Positions 26,547-34,993 of a stretch of 64,000 nucleotides of DNA are shown piece by piece. Positions within the stretch are counted from its first letter, which is position 1. Each line of letters begins with the position of its first letter. Under the pieces are notes generated by a model. It saw nothing but the letters and a program-made list of their open reading frames with translations. It searched no databases and had not been told where the DNA came from. This DNA is from Pusillimonas sp. UBA6240 (GTDB taxonomy: Bacteria > Pseudomonadota > Gammaproteobacteria > Burkholderiales > Burkholderiaceae_B). The position numbers and the translations under genes were made by a program. The stretch is from positions 154,362-218,361 of the forward strand of contig DJWC01000147.1 in NCBI GenBank assembly GCA_002441445.1. The letters run 5' to 3'.

Positions 26547-28628
26547 ATGTCTGAGCTTGTAAGCTACGCCAATAATGACGGCATTGGCGTCATCACCATC
26601 GATAACCCTCCGGTCAATGCCTCGTCGCAGCGGGTTCGCCAGGCATTGGCGCCGATTCTGGCGCGTATTGCGCAAGCCGGCGATGTAAAGGCCGTATTGC
26701 TGCGTTGTGAGGGCCGTACTTTCATGGCGGGCGCCGATATACGTGAATTCGACGCGGTCGATATTCCATTACCCGATCCCAATGAAATACACAGCTTGCT
26801 GGAATCCCTCGCCGTTCCCGCTATTGCCGTCTTGCATGGATCGGTGCTGGGCGGCGGACTGGAGTTGGCCCTGGCGTGTCATTACCGTGTCGCCCAGGGT
26901 TCGACGCAGTTGGGCCTACCAGAGGTTACGCTGGGCCTATTGCCTGGGGCGGGGGGAACCCAGCGCTTGCCGCGGCTTATTGGCGTCTGCAACGCATTGG
27001 ACATGATCTTGACCGGCAAGCCGATATCGGCCGGGAGAGCGCTGCAAATCGGCTTGGTGGACGAAATTTTCGACGCCGATCTCGACATACATGCGATGGA
27101 ATTTGCCCGCCTTGTCGCCGATGGCGACATGCACGCGAGGATACTCAAAGATCGCCCTCTTGAGCTCGGACAAGAAGACAGCACGGCCATGTCAAGGTGG
27201 CTGGATAGCTTGCCGCCGAAGGATAGGGGTGGCCATGGCGCCCGCGCTTGCCTGCAGGCTGTAAAGATGGCGGCGGAGCTGTCGTTCGACCAAGGTCTGG
27301 CATTCGAGCGCGCATCGTTTCTGGAGTGCAAGGCTTCTATAGAATCCAAAGCATTGCGGCATGCATTCTTTGCCGAGCGGGAAGCTGCAAAGATTCCTGA
27401 TTTGCCTGAAGGGCTGGCGCTTCGTCCCGTTACATCCGTGGGGATAGTGGGCGCGGGCACGATGGGTATCGGAATCGCCATGAGTTTCGCCAGCGCTGGC
27501 ATACCTGTGGTATTGCATGACCTTAGTGTCGAGACCCTGGCCCGCGCCAAAGAGACGATACGAAGAACCTATGGCGCCTCGGTCGATAAAGGCCGCATCA
27601 GCGCACAGGATGCCGAACGCTTTTGTAATTTGCTGCGTACAGAAGCCAATGACATGTCATTAGCCTCCTGCGACCTGATCATAGAGGCGGCTTTCGAGAG
27701 TCTCGAAATCAAGCAAGGAATTTTCAAGAGGCTCGGAAAAGTTGCAAAGTCTGGCGCTATTCTTGCCAGCAACACATCGTCGCTCGATGTGAACAAGCTC
27801 GCCCAGGCTTCTGGAAGGGCTGCCGATGTTCTGGGCATGCATTTTTTCAGCCCGGCCAACATCATGCGCTTGCTGGAAGTGGTACGCGCCGATCTGACGG
27901 CGCCGGATGTCTTGGCTACCGTCATGCGTCTCGGAAAAATTATCGGCAAAGTTCCTGTCGTTTCAGGCGTATGTTTTGGCTTCATCGGTAATCGCATGCT
28001 GGAAGACTATTTGCGTGAAACCGAGTTTCTGATTCTCGAAGGCGCATCGCCGGCATTCATCGACAAGGCGCTGGAAGACTTCGGCATGGCGATGGGGCCT
28101 TGCCGCATGATCGATATGGCCGGCGTCGATGTTGCGGCGAAAGTGGTTATCGAACAAAAGAAAGCGGGCGCTTTGCCTGATGATCCGGCATATCGGCTAG
28201 TCGTGCAGAAACTGCATGAAATAGGCCGTTTCGGGCAAAAAACCGGACGCGGTTATTACCGTTATGAAGGCCGAAAACCCGTGGAAGACGCCGATGTGGA
28301 ACCGCTCTTCGCCGAGTTGGCTGCTACACATGGCATTGAGCGGCGCAATGACATTACAGCGCAGGAAGTCGTGCAGCGCTGCTTGTACCCCCTGATTACC
28401 GAGGGCTACCGGATTCTAGAAGAGGGCATTGCCTATCGTGCGGGCGACATCGATGTAGTGTGGCTCAGCGGATATGGCTTCCCCGCTTACCGTGGCGGCC
28501 CGATGTTCTATGCGCGGACGCTGGGCGAGGCCGAACTGGCCAAGCGCATCACTTCTTACGCAACGAAGCGAGGCAACCCCTTTGGTTACTGGGACATACC
28601 AGAGTCTTTGTCAGAGGCCGGGCGCTAG
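26547..28628 (+). CDS. Bifunctional enoyl-CoA hydratase / 3-hydroxyacyl-CoA dehydrogenase (FadB/FadJ-like)
   Basis: A 693-residue fusion. The N-terminal crotonase domain (residues 1-190) keeps both catalytic glutamates, in GGGLELALAC and LPEVTLGLLPGAGGTQ. The NAD-binding domain begins at about residue 297 with SVGIVGAGTMGIGIAMSFA, followed by the two C-terminal 3-hydroxyacyl-CoA dehydrogenase domains. It would hydrate the enoyl-CoA and oxidise the alcohol. It lies 25 bp after the acyl-CoA dehydrogenase gene. Confidence 0.93.
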   Translation: MSELVSYANNDGIGVITIDNPPVNASSQRVRQALAPILARIAQAGDVKAVLLRCEGRTFMAGADIREFDAVDIPLPDPNEIHSLLESLAVPAIAVLHGSVLGGGLELALACHYRVAQGSTQLGLPEVTLGLLPGAGGTQRLPRLIGVCNALDMILTGKPISAGRALQIGLVDEIFDADLDIHAMEFARLVADGDMHARILKDRPLELGQEDSTAMSRWLDSLPPKDRGGHGARACLQAVKMAAELSFDQGLAFERASFLECKASIESKALRHAFFAEREAAKIPDLPEGLALRPVTSVGIVGAGTMGIGIAMSFASAGIPVVLHDLSVETLARAKETIRRTYGASVDKGRISAQDAERFCNLLRTEANDMSLASCDLIIEAAFESLEIKQGIFKRLGKVAKSGAILASNTSSLDVNKLAQASGRAADVLGMHFFSPANIMRLLEVVRADLTAPDVLATVMRLGKIIGKVPVVSGVCFGFIGNRMLEDYLRETEFLILEGASPAFIDKALEDFGMAMGPCRMIDMAGVDVAAKVVIEQKKAGALPDDPAYRLVVQKLHEIGRFGQKTGRGYYRYEGRKPVEDADVEPLFAELAATHGIERRNDITAQEVVQRCLYPLITEGYRILEEGIAYRAGDIDVVWLSGYGFPAYRGGPMFYARTLGEAELAKRITSYATKRGNPFGYWDIPESLSEAGR

Positions 28629-28688
28629 AAAAAATGCGCGGGACCCAAGACACGGCCATATTTTTATCATGATTTTCAAGGACTACAC

Positions 28689-29873
28689 ATGGAAGAAGCG
28701 GTAATTGTTTCTACGGCGAGAACCCCTATCGGTAAAGCGTTTCGAGGTGCTTTCAATAATGCCAAGTCGCCGACCTTGATGGCATACGCTTTGAAACATG
28801 CCATTGATCGCGCTCGTATCGATCCGGAACGGATTGATGATGTTATCGTCGGTACGGTGCTGGGTGCAGGTACGTCGGGATGGAACATAGCCCGGCAATC
28901 TGTATTTGCAGCCAATCTGCCGGTATCGATCAGCGCGCAGACCATAGACCGGCAGTGCGCATCCGGACTGATGGCGATTGCCACCGCGGCCAAGCAAATC
29001 ATGGTGGATGGCATGGACGTTGTCGTTGCGGGGGGCCAGGAAAATATCTCCATCGTGCAGAATCGCTATTATGAATGGGCCAATGCGGAGCAGGATGAGC
29101 TTGTGCTTAAGCACGTGCCCAATTCATATATGCCCATGCTGAACACGGCCGAGTATATCTGCCATAAATACAATATATCCCGCGAGGCGCAGGACGAGTA
29201 TTCGCTGCAGTCTCAATTGCGGACCGCGAGCGCGCAGCAAGAAGGCCGTTTCGCCAATGAGATCGTGCCGATGACGGTCGAGATGCTGGTAAAGGACAAG
29301 GCGACCGGCCAGACGTCATTGAAATCGGTTACCCTGGAACAGGACGAAGGTAATCGCCCCAGTACTACGCTCGAGTCCCTGGCTGCCTTGCGGCCGGTCA
29401 TAGACGGCGGTGTGATCACGGCAGGCAACGCCAGCCAGTTATCCGACGGCGCCAGCGCTTGCGTGCTGGTCAGCGCAAGCCTGGCCGAGCGAGAAGGGCT
29501 GACGCCCATGGGCATCTATCGCGGCATGGCTGTTGCCGGGAATGCTCCCGAGGAAATGGGCTTGGGACCCATCTATGCCGTTCCTAAGTTGTTGAAAAAG
29601 CACGGCCTGAAAGTGCAGGACATTGGCTTGTGGGAGCTGAATGAGGCGTTCGCTTGCCAGGCGCTGTATTGCCGCGACAAGCTGGGCATCGATCCGGACC
29701 TTTTTAACGTCGACGGCGGCAGCATATCCATAGGCCATCCCTATGGCATGACAGGCGCGCGCCTGACTGGCCATATTCTGATCGAGGCCAAGCGCCGGGG
29801 TGCGCGTTATGCGGTGGTTACGATGTGCGTGGGCGGCGGCATGGGTGCGGCTGCCCTGTTCGAAGTAGTTTAA
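28689..29873 (+). CDS. Acetyl-CoA acyltransferase (thiolase)
   Basis: A 394-residue thiolase. The nucleophile is Cys90 in DRQCASGL; the other catalytic motifs NEAFA, GHPYGMTGAR and CVGGGMGAA are intact. It cleaves the 3-ketoacyl-CoA to acetyl-CoA and a shortened acyl-CoA, the last step of the beta-oxidation set encoded upstream. AAGGA lies before the ATG. It is convergent with the GntR gene (25 bp between). Confidence 0.93.
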   Translation: MEEAVIVSTARTPIGKAFRGAFNNAKSPTLMAYALKHAIDRARIDPERIDDVIVGTVLGAGTSGWNIARQSVFAANLPVSISAQTIDRQCASGLMAIATAAKQIMVDGMDVVVAGGQENISIVQNRYYEWANAEQDELVLKHVPNSYMPMLNTAEYICHKYNISREAQDEYSLQSQLRTASAQQEGRFANEIVPMTVEMLVKDKATGQTSLKSVTLEQDEGNRPSTTLESLAALRPVIDGGVITAGNASQLSDGASACVLVSASLAEREGLTPMGIYRGMAVAGNAPEEMGLGPIYAVPKLLKKHGLKVQDIGLWELNEAFACQALYCRDKLGIDPDLFNVDGGSISIGHPYGMTGARLTGHILIEAKRRGARYAVVTMCVGGGMGAAALFEVV

Positions 29874-29898
29874 GGCCCCAAGCGCCGCAGACGGAAGC

Positions 29899-30567
29899 CT
29901 ACCCTCGCACACGCTTCATCACATAATCGCCCAGGTTGCGGAAGTGTGTCGCCAGGGCTTGTTTTGCGGCTTCGGTATCGCCGGCTTCCAAGGCGTCCAG
30001 TATCGCCAGGTGTTCTTCGCGGTCGTCATCCACGCGGCCGAATGGGTCCATGAGCTCGAACAGCCGGTTGCTGACGCGTGCTTGCGCGATGAGCCGCGCA
30101 AGCACGATATTGCCCGAGGCTTCGGGGCACAGCATGTGTAGCATGTCGTCGACCTGCCAGTGGATGGGCTCTTGGTAATTGGTATCCTTGAGCGCTTCAA
30201 TTCTTTCGCGCAGGTCCGCGATCTTTCCCATGGATATCTTGCCGATCGCCAATTCTATGGCCTTGCTTTCCAGCCATTCGCGGACTTGCAGGCTCTGGAA
30301 ATGCTCGGATGCTTTTACCGTGCGCACCGAATATGACCTGGCCCCCGCGCGTACCAGCAAGCCTTCTCCCTCGAGCCGGACCAGCGCTTCACGCATCGGG
30401 GTGCGTGAAATATTGAGCTCTTCGGCGAGCCGCCCCTCAACGACCGCTGAACCGCCGGGCAATTCGCGTTGCAGAATGAGCTGCCGTATGGTCTGGTATG
30501 CGAGGTCGCCGAGGTTGATGGGCGTCGGCTCGGCGGGCAAGCGCTTCATGGATCGCATGGTTTTCAT
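29899..30567 (-). CDS. GntR-family regulator, FadR (FCD) subfamily
   Basis: A 222-residue regulator: N-terminal winged HTH (LAEELNISRTPMREALVRLEGEGLL) and C-terminal FCD helical domain with the metal-ligand pattern DDMLH, EEHLAILDAL and ATHFRN. FCD proteins typically repress catabolic genes for acids or amino acids until the inducer binds. Its start overlaps the EamA stop by 4 nt, so it is the last gene of the importer operon. The palindrome at 34602-34625 is its likely operator (inference). Confidence 0.92.
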   Translation of the reverse strand: MKTMRSMKRLPAEPTPINLGDLAYQTIRQLILQRELPGGSAVVEGRLAEELNISRTPMREALVRLEGEGLLVRAGARSYSVRTVKASEHFQSLQVREWLESKAIELAIGKISMGKIADLRERIEALKDTNYQEPIHWQVDDMLHMLCPEASGNIVLARLIAQARVSNRLFELMDPFGRVDDDREEHLAILDALEAGDTEAAKQALATHFRNLGDYVMKRVRG

Positions 30568-31457
30568 GTTTTATCTGGGGCCGTCTGGCTACGTTTCTGG
30601 ACACTTTCTATGATTAGCAGGCCGCCGCCGATGACGATGCAGGCTCCGATTATGGCGACGGGGTCGAACGACGTATTAAAAACGAAAATATCAATTATGC
30701 CCGCCCAAACTATTTGTACATAGACAAAAGGCGACAGGACCGAGGCGGCGGCGCCGGTGTAGGCCCAGATGAGCAGGAAATGGCCGGCTGTGCCAAGCGT
30801 CCCGAGCACGCCCATCAGCGCCCAGGTAGAGGCCGGCATGGGGGTATAAGCCCACGGCAGAGCCAGGGTGGTGACGAGAGTGCCGCCCAGTGTTACATAA
30901 AACAGCGAGGTCAAAGGGCTGTCGCGGCGGCCCACCATGCGTGTAAGGACCTGGTATAGCGCATAGAACGTGGCCGCGCCCAACGGAAGGAGCATGGCCC
31001 ATTGCCAGTCGGACGCGCCCGGGCGCATGATGATCAGCACCCCGGCAAATCCCATCAAGGCGCCCGTTATCTGCTTGCGCGTTATCTGCTCCTTCAAGAA
31101 GCGCGAAGCCGCGGCCAGGACGATGAACGGCGACACATAGGATATCGCATAGGACAAGGCCACCGGCAGCACTTTGACGGCCTGGAACATGCAGCCCGTG
31201 GCGCCTACCAGCAATACGCCCCGGGCCAACTGCAGCCCTAGGCTGCTGGTGGACACCGTTTGGCTGACGCCGGCAAAAAGCATGGCAAGAACGACCAGCA
31301 CCAGGCTGCCCGCGTATCTTCCCCAGACCACAAGCGCAGGCGACAGGGATCCCATCACCATCACTTTGGCCAGCGAGTCGAGCGCCACGAAAAACACCGT
31401 CGCCACGATGTACAGGGCAATGCTGCGCAAAATGGGATTTCGGGCGCCTGCGGCCAT
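30564..31457 (-). CDS. EamA-family (DMT) transporter
   Basis: A 297-residue membrane protein with ten hydrophobic segments in two EamA repeats, including PVALSYAISYVSPFIVLAAA. DMT proteins often export amino acids or related metabolites. It lies 13 bp after the ABC ATPase gene and overlaps the GntR gene, so it is part of the same operon; it may remove excess substrate or a by-product (inference). Confidence 0.88.
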   Translation of the reverse strand: MAAGARNPILRSIALYIVATVFFVALDSLAKVMVMGSLSPALVVWGRYAGSLVLVVLAMLFAGVSQTVSTSSLGLQLARGVLLVGATGCMFQAVKVLPVALSYAISYVSPFIVLAAASRFLKEQITRKQITGALMGFAGVLIIMRPGASDWQWAMLLPLGAATFYALYQVLTRMVGRRDSPLTSLFYVTLGGTLVTTLALPWAYTPMPASTWALMGVLGTLGTAGHFLLIWAYTGAAASVLSPFVYVQIVWAGIIDIFVFNTSFDPVAIIGACIVIGGGLLIIESVQKRSQTAPDKT

Positions 31458-31470
31458 AAAGACTCCGGGT

Positions 31471-32208
31471 TCAATGACGCAGGATTTTCCCTACGAAGTC
31501 CTTGGTGCGCTGCTGTGTCGGCCTGTCGAAGATTTGCTCCGGCGTCCCCACTTCGACGACGTGGCCGCCGGCCATGAAGACCACCTTGGCGGACACCTCG
31601 CGTACGAATGCCATTTCATGGGATACGATGAACATGGTCATGCCTTGCGACGCCATGAGGCGCACGACATCCAGTACCTCGTTGACGAGCTCGGGGTCCA
31701 GGGCGGCGGTGACCTCATCCAGCAGAATGATGTCGGGGCGCAAAGCCAGGGCGCGCGCGATGGCGACGCGTTGCTTCTGGCCGCCGGACAGCTCGTCGGG
31801 GTAGGCATCGTGCTTGTCGGCCAGCCCGACCCGTTCGAGCAGCTGCGTGGCGTACTCCATGACCTCTTTTTTAGGACGCCCGCGTATCTTGATCGGCGCG
31901 ATCGTCACATTCTTCATGACACTCATGTTCTGGAACAGGTTGTACTGCTGGAATACGATGGCCATGTGCCGGCGCAGTTCCTGCACCTGCGCCTTGTTGT
32001 TATAGTCGATTTTCTTTCCGTCCAGGACGATATGACCGGAAATGGGCGGCAGCAGGCCGGTCAATACGCGAAGCAGGGTGCTCTTGCCGGAGCCGGAAGG
32101 GCCGATCAAGCTGATGGTTTCGCCCTTTTCGACCGCCATGTTGATGTCTTCGAGCACGGTCTGGCCGCCATAAGAGGCCTTCAGATTAACGATTTCTAGC
32201 TGGGGCAA
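31471..32208 (-). CDS. Polar amino-acid ABC transporter ATPase
   Basis: A 245-residue ATPase of the GlnQ/HisP class: Walker A GPSGSGKST, signature LSGGQKQR, Walker B IILLDEVTAALDPE and the switch His in IVSHEMAFVREV. A TTG start at 32208 is proposed because GGAG lies 7 bp upstream; the first ATG in frame (32241) lacks a ribosome site and lies deep in the preceding permease gene. The overlap with that gene is then 23 nt. Confidence 0.9.
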   Translation of the reverse strand: MPQLEIVNLKASYGGQTVLEDINMAVEKGETISLIGPSGSGKSTLLRVLTGLLPPISGHIVLDGKKIDYNNKAQVQELRRHMAIVFQQYNLFQNMSVMKNVTIAPIKIRGRPKKEVMEYATQLLERVGLADKHDAYPDELSGGQKQRVAIARALALRPDIILLDEVTAALDPELVNEVLDVVRLMASQGMTMFIVSHEMAFVREVSAKVVFMAGGHVVEVGTPEQIFDRPTQQRTKDFVGKILRH

Positions 32209-32875
32209 GTTTTTTCTCCAGTCGCTGGCCGAACTTTGCAAGGGGATAGGACAGCGAAAAGTACAGGACGAGGATGGTTCCGAAAACGAGAGTCGCTGAA
32301 AAACCCTTGTTGTTCATCACTTTGCCGGCGTAGGTCAGTTCCAGTACGCCAATCTGGGATGCCAGCGCCGTATCCTTGATGAAGAGAATGAAAAAGCTGA
32401 ATACCGGGGGCAGGATGACCTTCCATGCCTGCGGCACTACGACATAGCGCAGGGTCTGGAGGTAGGAAAAATTCATGGCATATGCCGCATCCCACTGATT
32501 GTCGTGCACCGACTCGAATCCGCTGCGCACGATTTCCGCAATGAACGCGGTGCCGATCACACAGACAGTGACCAGCGCCACGCTGAACATGGGCAGATCC
32601 CAGTTCAAGGCCTGGAACACGAAGAATGCCAGCATCAGTGTCACCAGGAAGGGGATCCGGCGGAACATCTCGGTGTATATGATCAGGGCCGCCCTTAAAG
32701 GCATCAGGATGCGCGAAGTCGTATTGCGTCCAACGGCGATCAGGAAGCCCAGAACCGATCCGATGATGCATCCCAGGGCCGAGAGCAGGAAGGTCGCGAA
32801 CAGCGCTTTCAGCAGAAAGACGATGTTGTAGTACGTAAAAAACCGTGGGATTTCATTCAGTAGTGTTTCCAGCAT
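32186..32875 (-). CDS. Polar amino-acid ABC transporter permease
   Basis: A 229-residue inner-membrane permease with about five membrane segments and the coupling loop EIVRSGFESVHDNQWDAAYAMNF typical of the HisM/GlnP class. Its start overlaps the stop of the second permease by one base, indicating coupled translation. Confidence 0.9.
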   Translation of the reverse strand: MLETLLNEIPRFFTYYNIVFLLKALFATFLLSALGCIIGSVLGFLIAVGRNTTSRILMPLRAALIIYTEMFRRIPFLVTLMLAFFVFQALNWDLPMFSVALVTVCVIGTAFIAEIVRSGFESVHDNQWDAAYAMNFSYLQTLRYVVVPQAWKVILPPVFSFFILFIKDTALASQIGVLELTYAGKVMNNKGFSATLVFGTILVLYFSLSYPLAKFGQRLEKKLAPARNR

Positions 32876-33543
32876 CAGAAGAGCCTCATCTTTGCGCGGA
32901 ACCCGTAGCTGCCTATCAGGGCGAGTGAAAGCGTCGCCAGGAAGGTAATCGCGATGTACACGCCCGCGGTCACCGTGAATATTTCAACGGACCTGAACGT
33001 TTCCGAGTTGATGTTGAAGGCGCGTCCGGTCAGCTCTTCAAGTCCGAAGATGGCCGCCATGGATGTGCCCAGTGTCATGATGATGTACTGGTTCGACAGG
33101 GGCGGGAAAAGCACCTTGATTATGTGGGGGACTATCACGTAACGAATGGACTGGATACGCGAAAATCCCATGGTTTCGGCCGCTTCCATCTCGGTCACTT
33201 GAACCGACTCGAAGCCCGCGCGCTGGATTTCCGCCAGGTAGGCGCCGGCGTTCAGCGTCATGCCGAGCAGTACGGCCTCGTATGGCGTCATCAGTACGCC
33301 GATTTCGGGCAGGGCGAAGAATATGAAATAAATCTGCACCAGTTGCGGCGTGTTCATGAAAAAGCCGATATACCCGTTCACGCAGCGCCTGGTAACGCGA
33401 TTGCCGAATGCCTGAAGCGAAGCGAAGATTAGCCCCAGCAGCATGCCGCCCGCAAAGGCCAGGAATGCCACCTGCAGACTGATCCAGGCGCCGCCAAGCA
33501 AGTAGGGAAAATGGCCCCAGATGGCCGAGAAGTCCAACTGCAT
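32875..33543 (-). CDS. Polar amino-acid ABC transporter permease
   Basis: A 222-residue permease paired with the one at 32186. The coupling loop is EIQRAGFESVQVTEMEAAETMGF. AGGAG upstream of the ATG at 33543 sets the start. It is separated from the binding-protein gene by 147 bp containing a GC-rich hairpin. Confidence 0.9.
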   Translation of the reverse strand: MQLDFSAIWGHFPYLLGGAWISLQVAFLAFAGGMLLGLIFASLQAFGNRVTRRCVNGYIGFFMNTPQLVQIYFIFFALPEIGVLMTPYEAVLLGMTLNAGAYLAEIQRAGFESVQVTEMEAAETMGFSRIQSIRYVIVPHIIKVLFPPLSNQYIIMTLGTSMAAIFGLEELTGRAFNINSETFRSVEIFTVTAGVYIAITFLATLSLALIGSYGFRAKMRLF

Positions 33544-33651
33544 GTTTTTCTCCTGGCAATGCACGCGCAGCGCGTCTACGCGTGTCGCCTCGTCCGATGC
33601 CGGGAACCGGGAAGGCTGTGCAGCGGCCCGACCCGTGCAATGTCTGGCCTC

Positions 33652-33676
33652 GCCCCGGGCGTCAGGGCCCCGGGGC
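33652..33676 (-). terminator. Intercistronic GC hairpin after the binding-protein gene
   Basis: GCCCCGGG (33652-33659) and CCCGGGGC (33669-33676) form an 8-bp perfect stem with a 9-nt loop, without a following T tract. It sits 14 bp after the binding-protein stop at 33691. Such hairpins commonly let the binding-protein mRNA outlast that of the permeases, by partial termination or protection from exonucleases. Confidence 0.55.
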
Positions 33677-33690
33677 TGTAGCGTGCAGAA

Positions 33691-34515
33691 TTATTGGTTG
33701 TAGTAAGGAGATTTGCGGGGATCATGAAGCATGGGGCCTCCGAACCATTTTTCCCATTTTTCATCAATGAAGCCGTTCTTGTGCAGTTCCTTGATGATGC
33801 CGTTCAGGCGGTTCGCCAGCGAGGTGTTGCCCTTCTGGACGCCCATGCCGCAATAATAGACATCGATCGGGGTCTGCATCATGTGCCACTTGACGTTTGC
33901 ATGCTTGTTGGTGTGTTCGCGCATGAAGTCCAGTACGTCGATCATGGCGTCGGCGCGGCCTTGGGCGAGGGCGCGCACGGCGTCAGGGTAGTTGTCGAGC
34001 AGCAGAAGTTGCGCTTTGGGGAGCTGTTCCTGCACGAGCTTCACGGGGGTGGCGCCGCGCACCTCCACCATCCTGACCGACGAGTTGTTCAGGTCGGTCC
34101 ATTCTTTATAGGGCTTGTCTTTGGTGGTGAGCACACCCAGCACTTCGGTATGTATCGGCACCGTGAAGTCGATGACCTTGGCGCGTTCGTCGGTGCGTGT
34201 CATGGCCCCCATGACGGCGTCGATCTTGTTGCTGATGACGAAGGGAATGCGGTCGGGCGAGCCGACCGGTACGATTTCGAGCTTGACGCCCAGCATCTCG
34301 GCAATCTTTCGAGACACCTCGACGTCGAAGCCGTCTATCTCGTTTTTATCGTTGTAGACACCCAGCGGCGGAAAGTTGGGGTTGATACCCACGATCAGCT
34401 TCTTGCTGGCGATGACCTCGTCGAGACTGCGCGCCTCGGCCGATGCCGGACCCAAGGCGGCGATGGCTGTGCTGGCCATCACAAAAGCACCCAGAACTGC
34501 CTTGATTAGCTTCAT
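33691..34515 (-). CDS. Polar amino-acid ABC transporter substrate-binding protein
   Basis: A 274-residue periplasmic binding protein (SBP_bac_3 class) with a signal peptide ending near ASAEA. LIVGINPNFPPLGVYND and EIDGFDVEVSRKIAEMLG are the classic start of this family. It is the first gene of the importer operon and is divergent from the dehydrogenase operon. The start at 34515 follows GGAG. The ligand is probably an amino acid or cyclic derivative handled by the divergent enzymes (inference). Confidence 0.92.
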   Translation of the reverse strand: MKLIKAVLGAFVMASTAIAALGPASAEARSLDEVIASKKLIVGINPNFPPLGVYNDKNEIDGFDVEVSRKIAEMLGVKLEIVPVGSPDRIPFVISNKIDAVMGAMTRTDERAKVIDFTVPIHTEVLGVLTTKDKPYKEWTDLNNSSVRMVEVRGATPVKLVQEQLPKAQLLLLDNYPDAVRALAQGRADAMIDVLDFMREHTNKHANVKWHMMQTPIDVYYCGMGVQKGNTSLANRLNGIIKELHKNGFIDEKWEKWFGGPMLHDPRKSPYYNQ

Positions 34516-34601
34516 TTGTCTTCTCCATGTAGGAATGAATCGGCTTGCCGCCCATTGATTGGAGGTACAAGCCACCTGCGTAATTCTTCTTGCCTTCTCG
34601 T

Positions 34602-34625
34602 GTACGATTCGTATACGATACGTAC
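34602..34625. promoter_or_regulatory. 24-bp near-palindrome, likely GntR operator
   Basis: A palindrome centred on a perfect TCGTATACGA (34609-34618), with outer arms GTACG and CGTAC; only two positions per arm break symmetry. It lies in the 193-bp region between the divergent importer and dehydrogenase operons. FCD-type GntR regulators often bind GTATAC-centred palindromes of this kind. It is therefore the probable site for the GntR protein encoded at 29899. Confidence 0.6.
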
Positions 34626-34708
34626 ACTCTACGTTATGACAGTCAAAAAAGTCAAGCCTGATCGGTTAATTTTTTTGCTGAGCCGGGTCTAAAGCCAAGG
34701 TCGGAGAC

Positions 34709-34993
34709 ATGCGAATTACAAAGGGAGTGACCCGGGGCGAGCCGGTGTCGTTTACGTTCAACGGTGTGCGCTACTCGGGGTATGCCGGCGAGAGCGTCGC
34801 CGCCGCGCTGTTCGCCTCCGGCATGGCGCATCTGCGCGACAGCCCGCGCAACCACCAGCCGCGCGGCATGTTTTGCCTGATGGGCTCATGCCAGGAGTGC
34901 CTAGTCTGGGTCAACGGGCGCAAGGTGCCGGCCTGCCAGCAGCCTTTGGTTGAATCATTGCAGGTGTCTTCCATCAGCACAGAGGCGCCGTAA
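34709..34993 (+). CDS. [2Fe-2S] small subunit of an HcnABC/HypABC-like dehydrogenase
   Basis: A 94-residue ferredoxin-like protein. Four cysteines (Cys56, Cys61, Cys64, Cys76; FCLMGSCQEC and VPACQQP) fit a plant-type [2Fe-2S] site. Such small subunits occur in hydrogen cyanide synthase, opine dehydrogenase and D-hydroxyproline dehydrogenase complexes. It is the first gene of the plus-strand operon and overlaps the next by one base (TAATG). Confidence 0.9.
   Translation: MRITKGVTRGEPVSFTFNGVRYSGYAGESVAAALFASGMAHLRDSPRNHQPRGMFCLMGSCQECLVWVNGRKVPACQQPLVESLQVSSISTEAP

Noticed and set aside
31174..32199. 341-residue plus-strand frame
   Set aside because: It is antisense to the ABC ATPase, whose Walker and signature motifs are intact; the sequence has no recognisable domain.
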